Positions 7,800-16,472 of a stretch of DNA of 33,736 bases are shown in pieces. Origin of the DNA: an uncultured Candidatus Poseidoniales archaeon (lineage in GTDB: Archaea > Thermoplasmatota > Poseidoniia > Poseidoniales > Poseidoniaceae); assembly GCA_905182125.1 (NCBI GenBank), contig CAJJAV010000031.1:1-33736 (forward strand). The letters are read 5' to 3'. The notes beneath the pieces were generated by a model. The model made no database searches. It worked only from the letters and a program-made list of their open reading frames with translations, and was not told where the DNA came from. A program made the position numbers and the translations under genes. How positions within the stretch are numbered: the stretch's first letter is position 1; each line of letters begins with the position of its first letter.

Positions 7800-10700
7800 T
7801 CACATGTTCCGTCGGTACTGCCCACCAACGTTGAACAGCGCATCGGTGATTTGACCCAAACTTGCCACCTTCACCGTCTCCATCAATTCTTCAAACACGT
7901 TGCCGCCAAGTCGCGCAACTTCTTGCAGCTGCTTGAGCGCAGCCTCGGTTGCGCCTGCGTCAGAAGTTTGTCGATCGGTGACACGGGCCAAGCAGTTCTC
8001 CTTTTCTTCAGGTGTTGCTCTGGCCAATTCCATCTCGAAATCATCCGCAGCTGATTCATCGAACACCTGAGCGTTCGGATTCTCGAAGGTGTTGACGCCA
8101 ACAATTGGCAGGGTTCCGTCGTGCTTGAGGTGCTCGTAGTACATTGATTCATCCTGAATCTTGCCTCGCTGGTACATGGTTTCCATAGCACCGAGCACGC
8201 CTCCTCGCCGGCTGATCGCCTCAAATTCCTCAAGCACAGCAGCCTCGACCAAGTTGGTCAGTTCATCGACGATGAACGAACCTTGCATTGGGTTCTCAGT
8301 CTTCGTCCAACCGCTTTCCTTGTTGACAATCAGTTGAATCGCCAACGCTCGGCGGACGCTTTCTTCAGTTGGCGTGGTGATGGCTTCATCGTACGCGTTG
8401 GTGTGGAGGGAATTGGCATTGTCTTGAATCGCAAGCAAGGCTTGCAGTGTTGTGCGGATGTCGTTGAAGTCAATCTCTTGGGCGTGGAGGGAGCGTCCAC
8501 TTGTCTGAATGTGATACTTCAATTTCTGAGAGCGCTCGTCAGCCCCGTACATGTCCCGCATGGTGACCGCCCAGATGCGTCGGGCGACTCGGCCAATCAC
8601 GGTGTATTCGGGATCAAGTCCGTTCGAGAAAAAGAACGACAAGTTGGGTGCGAACTTGTTGATGTCCATGCCTCGGCTCCGGTAGTATTCGACGTAGGTG
8701 AAACCGTTGGCTAATGTAAGGGCAAGTTGCGTGATTGGATTGGCGCCAGCCTCAGCGATGTGGTAGCCGGAAATGGAAACCGAGTAGTGATTACGCACAC
8801 CGTGGTCGATGTAGTACTGCTGCACGTCACCCATCAGTTTGAGGGCAAAAGGCGTCGAGAAAATACAGGTGTTCTGCGCTTGGTCTTCCTTGAGAATGTC
8901 TGCCTGAACGGTACCGCGAACGGTTTGCAAGGTGCGGGCCTTGATTTCAGCATAGGTTGCTGCGTCCACAAGTTCGTCACCACGTCGGCCAACTGTTGCC
9001 AATCCGAAGCCATTGTGCCCTTCAGGAAGATCGCCAGCATAAGCGATGTCCAGCAGGTTGAGTGGCTTGCCCTGTTCAGCAAGATGCGCTTCGATTTGCT
9101 GATCGATGGCAGCGTTGAGGAAGAACGCCAGAATCATTGGGGCAGGTCCGTTGATGGTCATGCTGACTGAGGTGTTTGGGTTGCACAGGTCAAACCCAGA
9201 ATAGAGCCGCTTGGCGTCATCAGTTGTTGCGATGCTGACGCCGGAATTTCCGACCTTGCCCCAAATGTCAGGGCGTCGTGCGGGATCTCTTCCATAGAGC
9301 GTGACTGAATCGAAAGCAGTTGAGAGTCGAACATAGTCCTGGCCTTGGCTCAGGTAGTGGAACCGACGGTTGGTCCGTTCGGGTTCGCCTTCACCGGCAA
9401 ACATACGCGCCGACAGTTCGTCGGTTCGCTTGAACGGGAACACGCCAGCGGTGTAAGGGAAATGACCAGGTGCGTTTTCCTTGGTGACGAAGTTGAACAG
9501 TTCACCATCATCAGCAAAGGTCGGCAAGGCCACACGAGGGATGGCAGAATGCGCAAGTGATTCGGTGGTCGTCTGCACGGTGAATGGCTTGCCACGGACG
9601 TGGTAGGTGAATTCTCCAGTTGCGTACTGTTTGGCCAAGTCACGGAACGCTTCGAGGCGGTTTCGTGCCTCTTCCACAGTTTCAAGCAACCCATCAATTT
9701 GTTCCTGCAGGTCAGCAGCGACCTTGTTTGCTCCGCGCTCTTGAGCGTGTGCAGCAGCTGTTTCGAGGTGCTGGCACAAGCGCAATTGTTCAGCAACTGC
9801 GCTGTTTTGAGCATGGTATTCACGAACCTTTGCTGCAATTTCCGAAAGGTAAGCGATGCGCTCTGCAGGGATCACGCCTTTGCGTTCACCCATGGCGTCG
9901 ATTGGCTCAGATGCCTCAAAGTTGAGCATTGCGGCTAACTTTTGCCACAAACGGTCAACCCCACCGTCAGCAAACTGGCTGGCAATGGTAGCGACGACGG
10001 GGAGTTCTTCATCCGCAACATCGAACTTGTTGCGGTTGCGGCGCACCTGTTTGCGAATCGCTCGAAGTGCATCTTCACTGCCTCGCTTTTCGTACTTGTT
10101 GAGGACCACAAGGTCGGCGACATCGAGCATCTCAATCTTCTCAAGTTGGGTGTGTGCGCCGAATTCAGCGGTCATGACGTACAAAGAACGGTCAGCCACT
10201 GAAGTGATGGCGTCGCTGCCTTGGCCGATTCCGCTTGTTTCACAGAAGATGAGGTCGAAGCCTACGGCCTTGGCCACATCGATGGCTCGGTCGAGGTTCG
10301 CACTGATTTCAGAACCAGAGCCTCGGCTGGCAAGGCTGCGCATGTAGAGGTCATTGTTTGAAAGTGAATTCATTCGGATGCGGTCGCCAAGGAGCGCACC
10401 ACCGGTTCGTTTCCGTGTCGGATCGACACACAGCAAGCAGACCTTCTTTCCGGGATTGTCACGTTGAACCCGCAGCATTAATTCGTCCAAGAGGCTTGAT
10501 TTTCCAGCGCCACCCGTTCCGGTGAAACCAATCACTGGTACGTCTTTTGAGGAAGAACGACAGGTCTCAAGCGCCGCTTTGAATACAGCATCGTCAGCAG
10601 ATTCTGACAAGGTGAGCAACAACCCAACCTTGGCCATGTCATCAGGTGTGACCGGGCCATCCAAACTTGCTAGGCGCTCGTTGCTGATCAAGTCGACTTC

Positions 10701-11138
10701 AGCAGCTTGGCCCATCAAGTGTTCAATCATACCCATCAAGCCCATGCTTCGCCCGTCATCAGGCGAATAGATCTTGGAAATACCGGCTTGGTGGAGGGTT
10801 CGAATCTCGGGAGGAGTGATGGTTCCGCCACCGCCGCCAAAGATACGAACATGCTCGCAGCCAGCCTCATCCAACAGTTCACGAATGTAAGAGAAGTACT
10901 CGACGTGACCGCCTTGGTAGGAAGTGAGAGCAACGGCGTGTGCATCTTCTTGAACGGCACAATCGACCACGGCCTTGGCCGACTGATCGTGGCCCAAATG
11001 GATCACTTCAGCGCCCGAGGATTGAATCAAGCGGCGCATGACGTTGATGGCTGCGTCGTGACCGTCAAACAGCGAAGCTGCAGTGATGACACGGACAGGG
11101 CCTGTCGTCGTTTCAAACACAGAGTCTTCATCGGCCAT
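7800..11138 (-). CDS. icmF: Fused isobutyryl-CoA mutase (IcmF), B12-dependent
   Basis: This 1112-residue protein carries an N-terminal cobalamin-binding domain (1-150, FDGHDAA with the lower-ligand His at 27), a MeaB-like G-protein chaperone (P-loop GTGGAGKS at 207-214, CVDPTRKRTGG, base-recognition NKYE at 347-350) and a C-terminal acyl-CoA mutase barrel (about 540-1100). This domain order defines IcmF, which interconverts isobutyryl-CoA and n-butyryl-CoA; some members act on pivalyl- or isovaleryl-CoA. VFPFKRTDE (566-574) has Phe where methylmalonyl-CoA mutases have Tyr in a TRGPYPTMY context, favouring IcmF. Length is close to the known family. Its start is 52 bp after the ABC-F stop, so co-transcription is possible. 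The exact substrate is uncertain. Confidence 0.93.
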   Translation of the reverse strand: MADEDSVFETTTGPVRVITAASLFDGHDAAINVMRRLIQSSGAEVIHLGHDQSAKAVVDCAVQEDAHAVALTSYQGGHVEYFSYIRELLDEAGCEHVRIFGGGGGTITPPEIRTLHQAGISKIYSPDDGRSMGLMGMIEHLMGQAAEVDLISNERLASLDGPVTPDDMAKVGLLLTLSESADDAVFKAALETCRSSSKDVPVIGFTGTGGAGKSSLLDELMLRVQRDNPGKKVCLLCVDPTRKRTGGALLGDRIRMNSLSNNDLYMRSLASRGSGSEISANLDRAIDVAKAVGFDLIFCETSGIGQGSDAITSVADRSLYVMTAEFGAHTQLEKIEMLDVADLVVLNKYEKRGSEDALRAIRKQVRRNRNKFDVADEELPVVATIASQFADGGVDRLWQKLAAMLNFEASEPIDAMGERKGVIPAERIAYLSEIAAKVREYHAQNSAVAEQLRLCQHLETAAAHAQERGANKVAADLQEQIDGLLETVEEARNRLEAFRDLAKQYATGEFTYHVRGKPFTVQTTTESLAHSAIPRVALPTFADDGELFNFVTKENAPGHFPYTAGVFPFKRTDELSARMFAGEGEPERTNRRFHYLSQGQDYVRLSTAFDSVTLYGRDPARRPDIWGKVGNSGVSIATTDDAKRLYSGFDLCNPNTSVSMTINGPAPMILAFFLNAAIDQQIEAHLAEQGKPLNLLDIAYAGDLPEGHNGFGLATVGRRGDELVDAATYAEIKARTLQTVRGTVQADILKEDQAQNTCIFSTPFALKLMGDVQQYYIDHGVRNHYSVSISGYHIAEAGANPITQLALTLANGFTYVEYYRSRGMDINKFAPNLSFFFSNGLDPEYTVIGRVARRIWAVTMRDMYGADERSQKLKYHIQTSGRSLHAQEIDFNDIRTTLQALLAIQDNANSLHTNAYDEAITTPTEESVRRALAIQLIVNKESGWTKTENPMQGSFIVDELTNLVEAAVLEEFEAISRRGGVLGAMETMYQRGKIQDESMYYEHLKHDGTLPIVGVNTFENPNAQVFDESAADDFEMELARATPEEKENCLARVTDRQTSDAGATEAALKQLQEVARLGGNVFEELMETVKVASLGQITDALFNVGGQYRRNM

Positions 11139-11190
11139 GCCGATGCCACGGGCTGTTGGTTCATCAAATCAGCCCTCGGGGAAAAGCCGG

Positions 11191-12867
11191 TCAGATCTGA
11201 GAGACTTCATCCTCTGCCAAGGGCGGTAGACCCTTTTTGGCTCGAATGTAATCGGTGTAGTTGCCGTAATAGACGGTGACAATTCCATCTTGCAATTCCC
11301 AGATGCGGTTGACAACTTGGTCGAGGAACCAACGGTCGTGAGAGACGGTGATGAGCGAGCCTTCGTAACCGATGAGTGCTTCTTCAAGCGTGTCCTTGGA
11401 ATCCATGTCCAAGTGGTTGGTTGGTTCGTCCATCAACAAGAGGTTGTTTTCCTCAAGAAGCAGTTTGAGTAAAGCCACACGAGCCCGTTCGCCACCTGAC
11501 AGTTGTGAGAGTTTTGTGGTCACTTGATCGCCGGTAAATTGGAAGCGACCAAGAGCTGCACGAATATCACCATAACTGAAATCAGGCCGCAATTTCTGAA
11601 TTTGCTCGACTGCGTTCATGTTGAAATCGAGCGTTCCATGGTCTTGATGGAAGTATCCGATTTCTGCACCGGGGGCTAAATCCCGGGTTCCACTCGTCAA
11701 CTTCTCATCCCCGTTGATGAGTTTCAAGAGGGTGGTTTTCCCCTGACCGTTTCCACCGACAATGCCAATTCGGTCACCCTTTCGAACCTCTAAATCTTGG
11801 TTGTTGAGCAAGGGTCGATCAAGCCCTTCGAAGATCTTTGTTGCTCCATCCATTTGCAGCACATCCATGCTTGCTTTATCGGTTGCTTCGAGTTGAAGGA
11901 TCAGTGGTTTGCGTTTCTTCGGAACTCGGGCCCGGAGGATCTTGAGTTCTTTCTGCATCCGTTCAATCATCTTCTGTTTCGCGGAAATCGATTTGTCGAA
12001 CTTGTTGGCCCGCTTCATCTGTTTAAGGGCGCCAGTGGTGGCGGCAATTTTCTTCTCCACCGTGTGAATCATGTCGCCAAGAGCAGCCTCTGTTGCGATC
12101 TTTTGTCGCAAAAACTGACTGTAATTACCCTTCCAAGGCCAAGCTCGAAGGTTGTCCACTTCAACGATGCGGGTGCACACTTGGTCGAGGAAGTAACGGT
12201 CGTGGGAAACGATGAGTTGAGCGCCTTTGAAATCCTTGAGAAAAGCCTCGAGCCATTCGGTGGTTTCAATGTCCAAGTGGTTGGTCGGCTCGTCCAAAAA
12301 CATCACATCGACAGCAGCAAGACCGACAAGTTGGCGGGCAAGGGCGAGTTTTGCTTTTTCACCACCAGATAATTTTGACACTTTCATGTCCATTGGATGC
12401 TTGTCAAGACCGAGCGTGGTCAAGGTCGCCTTGGCAATGTTGGCAACGTTTCCGCCACCGCTCTCTCCGAGGGTTTGTTGCAATTCACTGTAGCGCTCCA
12501 TGACCCCTTCCCAATCGCCGTCATAGAAACTGGGTTCGATCATTTGTGCTTCAATCGCTGCAATTTCTTCTTCCAATTCTTGAAATTGCCGGCCTTTACG
12601 ACCGAGTTCTTCTTCGATGGTTGAATCAGAATCAAGGTCTCGAATTTGGGTGAGGTATGCGATGCGGATGCCAGGGGCATATTGCACTTCGCCCACGTCT
12701 TGTGATCGCTCACTGATGGTGTTGAGAAGGGTGGTCTTTCCTGCACCGTTGTGACCGACGATACCGATGCGGTCACCGTCTTGGACGAGGAGGTTGATGT
12801 CCACCAGAACATCGACTGGACCGAAGCTACGGTCAACGCCTTCGATGTTGATGAGTTCGCGTGCCAT
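11191..12867 (-). CDS. ABC-F family ATPase (EttA/Uup-like)
   Basis: Two ABC nucleotide-binding domains lie in one chain with no membrane segment: Walker A GHNGAGKT (38-45), signature LSGGEKAK (166-173), Walker B with DEPTNHLD (192-199); second set GGNGQGKT (371-378), LSGGERAR and MDEPTNHLD (479-487). A charged linker (about 255-330, KKIAATTGALKQMKRANKF) matches the P-site tRNA interaction motif region. ABC-F proteins act on the ribosome rather than in transport. I place the start at the ATG at 12867 (MARELINIEG), which has GGGGAG just upstream; the frame is open further but that sequence is not conserved-looking. A TATA-like GTTTATG lies about 37 bp upstream. The C-terminus ends shortly after the second domain. 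Confidence 0.92.
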   Translation of the reverse strand: MARELINIEGVDRSFGPVDVLVDINLLVQDGDRIGIVGHNGAGKTTLLNTISERSQDVGEVQYAPGIRIAYLTQIRDLDSDSTIEEELGRKGRQFQELEEEIAAIEAQMIEPSFYDGDWEGVMERYSELQQTLGESGGGNVANIAKATLTTLGLDKHPMDMKVSKLSGGEKAKLALARQLVGLAAVDVMFLDEPTNHLDIETTEWLEAFLKDFKGAQLIVSHDRYFLDQVCTRIVEVDNLRAWPWKGNYSQFLRQKIATEAALGDMIHTVEKKIAATTGALKQMKRANKFDKSISAKQKMIERMQKELKILRARVPKKRKPLILQLEATDKASMDVLQMDGATKIFEGLDRPLLNNQDLEVRKGDRIGIVGGNGQGKTTLLKLINGDEKLTSGTRDLAPGAEIGYFHQDHGTLDFNMNAVEQIQKLRPDFSYGDIRAALGRFQFTGDQVTTKLSQLSGGERARVALLKLLLEENNLLLMDEPTNHLDMDSKDTLEEALIGYEGSLITVSHDRWFLDQVVNRIWELQDGIVTVYYGNYTDYIRAKKGLPPLAEDEVSQI

Positions 12868-12976
12868 GTTCTCCCCGTTTGTGCGCCCCTGTGCACCCCT
12901 CATAAACTCCATGGCCCAATAAATGCCGCATTTTGTCTTGGAGTGGTTTATCCACCTCCGCCAACAACAGTCTTGT
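12868..12976. promoter_or_regulatory. Divergent promoter region with two TATA-like boxes
   Basis: This 109-bp gap separates two divergent starts. GTTTATCC at 12946-12953 is about 27 bp before the + strand ATG at 12977, the spacing expected for a leaderless archaeal transcript. On the - strand GTTTATG (about 12902-12908) is about 37 bp before the ATG at 12867, allowing a leader of about 10 bases that holds the GGGGAG site. Both boxes share GTTTAT. These calls rest on position and composition only. Confidence 0.45.
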
Positions 12977-13258
12977 ATGGGTCGCAACAGGTGGAGTCCG
13001 GAGCGACAACGAACGCTCAAGGAAGCAGATTGGATTGTGGGGTGGCTGCGAAAAAACGGACCAGCCACCACGCGAGAAATCGTTGTGGCCATGGAAGAGC
13101 AGCAACTCGAAGTCCGTGCCCATGTGCTGAGCAAAGCCCTCCGCCGTTCACCTTTCATCGTTCAGTGCGGTCAACGGGAAGTGGGAGGAGCGAGCCTCAG
13201 TGTTTGGGACTTCGATCGCAAAGAAGAACCCGAAGACCCAGTCAATCAAACTGAGTGA
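12977..13258 (+). CDS. Small winged-helix-like protein
   Basis: 93 residues if started at the ATG at 12977 (MGRNRWSPERQR), preferred because a TATA-like box lies 27 bp upstream; the frame opens earlier at 12923. The core ADWIVGWLRKNGPATTREIVVAMEEQQLEVRAHVLSKALRRS looks like helix, then helix-turn-helix, and the following FIVQCG and SVWDF could be the two wing strands (seen in separate short pieces). Such small proteins may be DNA-binding regulators. It is transcribed divergently from the ABC-F gene and overlaps the next gene's 3' end by 17 bp in convergent orientation. No metal-binding residues are seen. Confidence 0.6.
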   Translation: MGRNRWSPERQRTLKEADWIVGWLRKNGPATTREIVVAMEEQQLEVRAHVLSKALRRSPFIVQCGQREVGGASLSVWDFDRKEEPEDPVNQTE

Positions 13259-13574
13259 ACACGCTTGCTCGTCCCTTTCGCTCAAGCAGCATTTGATTGT
13301 ACTCATCTTCGGTTCGTTTTCGTTCTGCCAGCTCATGGCGCATACCGGGAGAGGCGAGCACACAGACAATGAGGCCAAGCCCAATTCCAACGGGAACGCT
13401 CAAGAGCAGTGGGATGCCGAGAACAATGGTGTTGAGGACGCCCATACTGAGTCCAACTGCGCAGCCAATACCCAATGGTTTTTGCACGATTTTAGGCAGC
13501 AACGGTGGTTCCTTTCGTGGTTGTGATAAATCGATGCTGAGCGTGGAACCTTTGTTCTTCTCAGTTGCGATCAT
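13242..13574 (-). CDS. Small membrane protein, two predicted TM segments
   Basis: 110 residues from the ATG at 13574 (MIATEKNKGS), chosen because a TATA box sits 24-35 bp upstream; a longer form to 13634 would run through that promoter. Two hydrophobic segments, about residues 32-52 (LGIGCAVGLSMGVLNTIVLG) and 54-75 (PLLLSVPVGIGLGLIVCVLA), are joined by a tight turn. A charged tail with ERKRTEDEYNQMLLERKG follows. The layout suggests a hairpin in the membrane with both ends cytoplasmic. Family and role are unknown. It converges on the winged-helix-like gene with overlapping 3' ends. Confidence 0.6.
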   Translation of the reverse strand: MIATEKNKGSTLSIDLSQPRKEPPLLPKIVQKPLGIGCAVGLSMGVLNTIVLGIPLLLSVPVGIGLGLIVCVLASPGMRHELAERKRTEDEYNQMLLERKGRASVFTQFD

Positions 13575-13597
13575 TGTGAACCATTTGTCGCGGAGGG

Positions 13598-13609
13598 TTA
13601 TAGTATAAT
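13598..13609 (-). promoter_or_regulatory. TATA box for the small membrane protein gene
   Basis: On the - strand this reads ATTATACTATAA, centred about 30 bp before the ATG at 13574. That spacing puts transcription start within a few bases of the start codon, a leaderless arrangement common in archaea. Confidence 0.5.
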
Positions 13610-13703
13610 CCCCGGCGACCCGGTATCCGACCATAAACCTTCAAACAGGGCGCGAAATCGAGGGTTCCTCTTGACATGGGGCCAAGTTCCGGAAATGTCC
13701 GAA

Positions 13704-15608
13704 TCAGATGGCGTCGATGGCGCTTTGATGATGGGCTTGCAAGTTTCGCAGCTTGACCTTCATCGATGGCGTCAACATATCGTTGTCAGTGGACCATTCA
13801 ACGGGATCCAAAATGAGTGTTGCAGCAACTTCGTAACCCTTCCAAACTGGAGACTTCATGCTGTTTGTCTTCAATTCATTGAGCAACCAAGTGGTTGTTT
13901 CAGGTCGTGCGCAGATGTCAGCGTCGCTTCCAGATACATCGACTCCAGCACCAGAGAGCGCTGGTTTGAGGCTGTGCATGTTCGGGTGAACGATCAAGTA
14001 GGTTCGGAGCATGTTTCGACCGTCGAGAACGGCTTGTTCCACAAACGGAGAGAGTTTCACATTCTCTTCAAGAGGAGCAGGCGAGACGTACTTTCCATTT
14101 TCAAGTTTGAATTGGCTCTTGACTCGGCCGGTGATAGCGAGGTAGCCATCGGTGAGTTTTCCAAGGTCTCCAGTGCGGAACACTCCAGGTTCAATGATGA
14201 CTTCCTTTGTGGCTTTTTCATTGTTCCAATAGCCCATCATGACGTTTGGTCCGTGGACGATGATCTCGCCTTCTTCTGGGCGTTCTGGATCGTCCCATGC
14301 GTCGGTATCGATGGTGACCTTGACACCGTTCGCCACTCGGCCAACACAGCGCAAGCGGGACATACCTGGTCCAGCCCAGCCATTTGCGGAAACCAAAGGT
14401 GAGGTTTCAGTCAAGCCGTAGCCCTCATAGCAACTAAATCCAACCAATTGAATGAATTCAGCAACATCTGGTGAAAGCGCAGCAGCACCGGACATACAGA
14501 AGCGAATGTTGCCTCCGAACCGTGCACGAACCTTGGACCAGATGAGCTTGTCGTAGAACTTGTCGAGCATACCCTTTGGAGGGACTGCGTCACATTCAAC
14601 GCCAGCCTTAGCGATTCGCTTAGCAGCGTGCTTGCGGGCTTTTCCGGAGAGGAAGCGCTTGACCGGTGATGCAGCAAATTGACTGTTGACACGGTCGTAG
14701 AACTTGTTCCAAACACGAGGCACTGCCAAGAGCACTGCTGGCTTGATCTCGATGCATTCATCTGCGATTCGAGTGAGGTCGGAAATCAAATTGATGTGGA
14801 CGCCACAGCGAAGCATCCAGTGCAAGTCAAAGGTGCTTCCAAAGGAGTGAGCCCATGGCAAGAACGCAGCGTTTTTGTCACCGACGTAGATTTTGAAAGC
14901 AGATTGTACGCACAGAATGTTGGACAGTGTGTTCCAGTTGCTGAGCATAACACCCTTTGGGTTTCCTGTTGTTCCGGAAGTGTAGATGAGTGTGTTGAGT
15001 GCAAATGGATCGTCTGCAATTTCGAAGGTGTTCTCTGAAGATCGTCCTGCAGCGACAAAGTCAGACCAAGCGTGAACGGGGATGCCTTCTGGTGGAAGTT
15101 CATTGGCGGGTTCTTCACCCATCAACAAAATTCCAGCGCTTGGCCAACCACTTGCGTCAGCGGGGAGGTTCGCAACAAGTTTGTCGAGAACACCTGGGTT
15201 CGCAACAGCCAGCAATGTGGGGGTGGAGTCTGCAAGAATGTACGCCCATTCTGCACCGTGTTGATGCGTGTACATGGCGGTGTAAGCTGCTCCGATGGCG
15301 TTTGCTCCATAAGAAAGGGAGGCCCATTCAACGCTGTTATCGAGGATCAAAGCCACTCGGTCGCCGGTGGAGATGCCAAGATCGGAGAGCCGTTGAGCGA
15401 CTGCCGTCGACAAACTTCCAAATTCATCATAGGTCAAATGAGTTCGAGGCATGCCTTTTTCGGGGATGTATCCAAAACAATCGTTTGGACCGAAAAGGCC
15501 CACGCTCGTCATGAGCATCTGGTACAGAGTTCGGGGGTCGTCGCCTTCAGGTTGTTTCCATTGTCGGTCGGCGGGCTGTTGTTCCCACGCCATTTTCAGT
15601 TCTGCCAT
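13704..15608 (-). CDS. Long-chain acyl-CoA synthetase (AMP-forming)
   Basis: 634 residues from the ATG at 15608 (MAELKMAWEQ); the open frame runs further upstream but into the SMUG1 3' end. Adenylate-forming motifs are complete: YTSGTTGNPKG (209-219), YGLTETSP (397-404), and FRTGDLGKLTDGYLAITGR (477-495) with the conserved Asp, plus a C-terminal KLENGKYVSP loop near 501-510. Insert pattern and length match ACSL/FadD15-type long-chain synthetases, which activate fatty acids to acyl-CoA through acyl-AMP. No membrane segment is obvious. It is 55 bp downstream of the SMUG1 gene; a weak AT-rich box (GCTTAATG) lies about 20-28 bp upstream. With IcmF nearby it suggests fatty-acid use. Confidence 0.9.
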   Translation of the reverse strand: MAELKMAWEQQPADRQWKQPEGDDPRTLYQMLMTSVGLFGPNDCFGYIPEKGMPRTHLTYDEFGSLSTAVAQRLSDLGISTGDRVALILDNSVEWASLSYGANAIGAAYTAMYTHQHGAEWAYILADSTPTLLAVANPGVLDKLVANLPADASGWPSAGILLMGEEPANELPPEGIPVHAWSDFVAAGRSSENTFEIADDPFALNTLIYTSGTTGNPKGVMLSNWNTLSNILCVQSAFKIYVGDKNAAFLPWAHSFGSTFDLHWMLRCGVHINLISDLTRIADECIEIKPAVLLAVPRVWNKFYDRVNSQFAASPVKRFLSGKARKHAAKRIAKAGVECDAVPPKGMLDKFYDKLIWSKVRARFGGNIRFCMSGAAALSPDVAEFIQLVGFSCYEGYGLTETSPLVSANGWAGPGMSRLRCVGRVANGVKVTIDTDAWDDPERPEEGEIIVHGPNVMMGYWNNEKATKEVIIEPGVFRTGDLGKLTDGYLAITGRVKSQFKLENGKYVSPAPLEENVKLSPFVEQAVLDGRNMLRTYLIVHPNMHSLKPALSGAGVDVSGSDADICARPETTTWLLNELKTNSMKSPVWKGYEVAATLILDPVEWSTDNDMLTPSMKVKLRNLQAHHQSAIDAI

Positions 15609-15663
15609 GAACAGTAAGTGTTGCATTAAGCACTTGAAAGGTTCGCCGGTTTTCGATGGAGGC

Positions 15664-16440
15664 TTATTCTGCATTTCGTTGCAAACAAGCCACGACGTTT
15701 TCTCGCCAATCTTCCCCATTGTTCTTGTTCGCTCGAGGGCTTGCTGGACTTGGATGCCAACACGTGTCGATGCTTATTTCACGCCCCGAAGGGCTTGTCC
15801 CAGCCCCGGTCTTCGAAGCATTGAGTGCCTTTCTCGCTCGTTGTTCTGCATACTTTCCAATCCCGATGATGCAGGTAATGCCAAGGATGTCAACCACTTC
15901 CCTCAGGTGCTCATCGCAGGCTTCGAGAACCGGAGCAATCACAGCAGCGGGCACGTTGTTGGGTGTGATGTTTTGGCCCCGTTCCCCCAACAGCAACAAC
16001 GGGCAGTGATTGACCACGAACAGGTGCTCAAAGGTGGATTTTGCAGTTCCATAATGGCCTTCCATCAAGTTCCAAATGCGAGTTCCTGAAACTTCTTGTC
16101 GTTCGAGGGCCATGCCTTCAATCGGTCGTTTTGGGTGAGCGTTCGCCGGCGTTTCAAGACTTCGCGCTTCAATTTCAAGGAAGTCGCGTGCGACCACAGT
16201 GGCGCCAAACGGTACGCCTGTCTGCGCCATGCCCCACGGGCCGGGGTTCATGCCGAGCAGCAGCGTTGTAGCGCCGAGGCCGCCCCACTTCTCGAGGTAC
16301 TGCACATGATGAGGCCAAGCGTAGTCAAGAGGGTTCGTTGCGTGTTCAACGCTCGATTTTTTCTCAAGCACCGGAATGGCTGCATCACAGATCGCTGAAA
16401 GGCGTTGAGCTGCCTCAATCAGTTGACCAACAACGTCCAT
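15664..16440 (-). CDS. SMUG1-type uracil-DNA glycosylase
   Basis: 258 residues with the SMUG1 signature: GMNPGPWGMAQTGVPFG (63-79, including the catalytic-site Asn), HPKRPIEGM (102-110), EVSGTRIW (116-123), NHCPLLLLG (144-152) and CWHPSPASPRANK (227-239) with the catalytic His and intercalating loop. SMUG1 (UDG family 3) removes uracil and oxidised pyrimidines such as hydroxymethyluracil from DNA, starting base excision repair. Motif identity with animal SMUG1 is striking. Position 70 is Trp-Gly where the animal enzyme has Phe-Gly. It follows the surface-protein gene by 32 bp and precedes the acyl-CoA synthetase. I am confident in family but not in substrate range. Confidence 0.92.
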   Translation of the reverse strand: MDVVGQLIEAAQRLSAICDAAIPVLEKKSSVEHATNPLDYAWPHHVQYLEKWGGLGATTLLLGMNPGPWGMAQTGVPFGATVVARDFLEIEARSLETPANAHPKRPIEGMALERQEVSGTRIWNLMEGHYGTAKSTFEHLFVVNHCPLLLLGERGQNITPNNVPAAVIAPVLEACDEHLREVVDILGITCIIGIGKYAEQRARKALNASKTGAGTSPSGREISIDTCWHPSPASPRANKNNGEDWRENVVACLQRNAE

Positions 16441-16472
16441 GCGTTCAGAACGAACGGAGGCTGTACATGAGC

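Noticed and set aside
8283-11279. Several + strand ORFs of 140-190 residues
   Set aside because: All are antisense shadows of the intact IcmF gene.
12868-13158. N-terminal extension of the ABC-F gene
   Set aside because: The extra 97 residues are antisense to the winged-helix-like gene and unlike any ABC-F N-terminus; the ATG at 12867 has a ribosome site.
13671-14402. 243-residue + strand ORF
   Set aside because: It is antisense to the acyl-CoA synthetase, whose motifs are complete.
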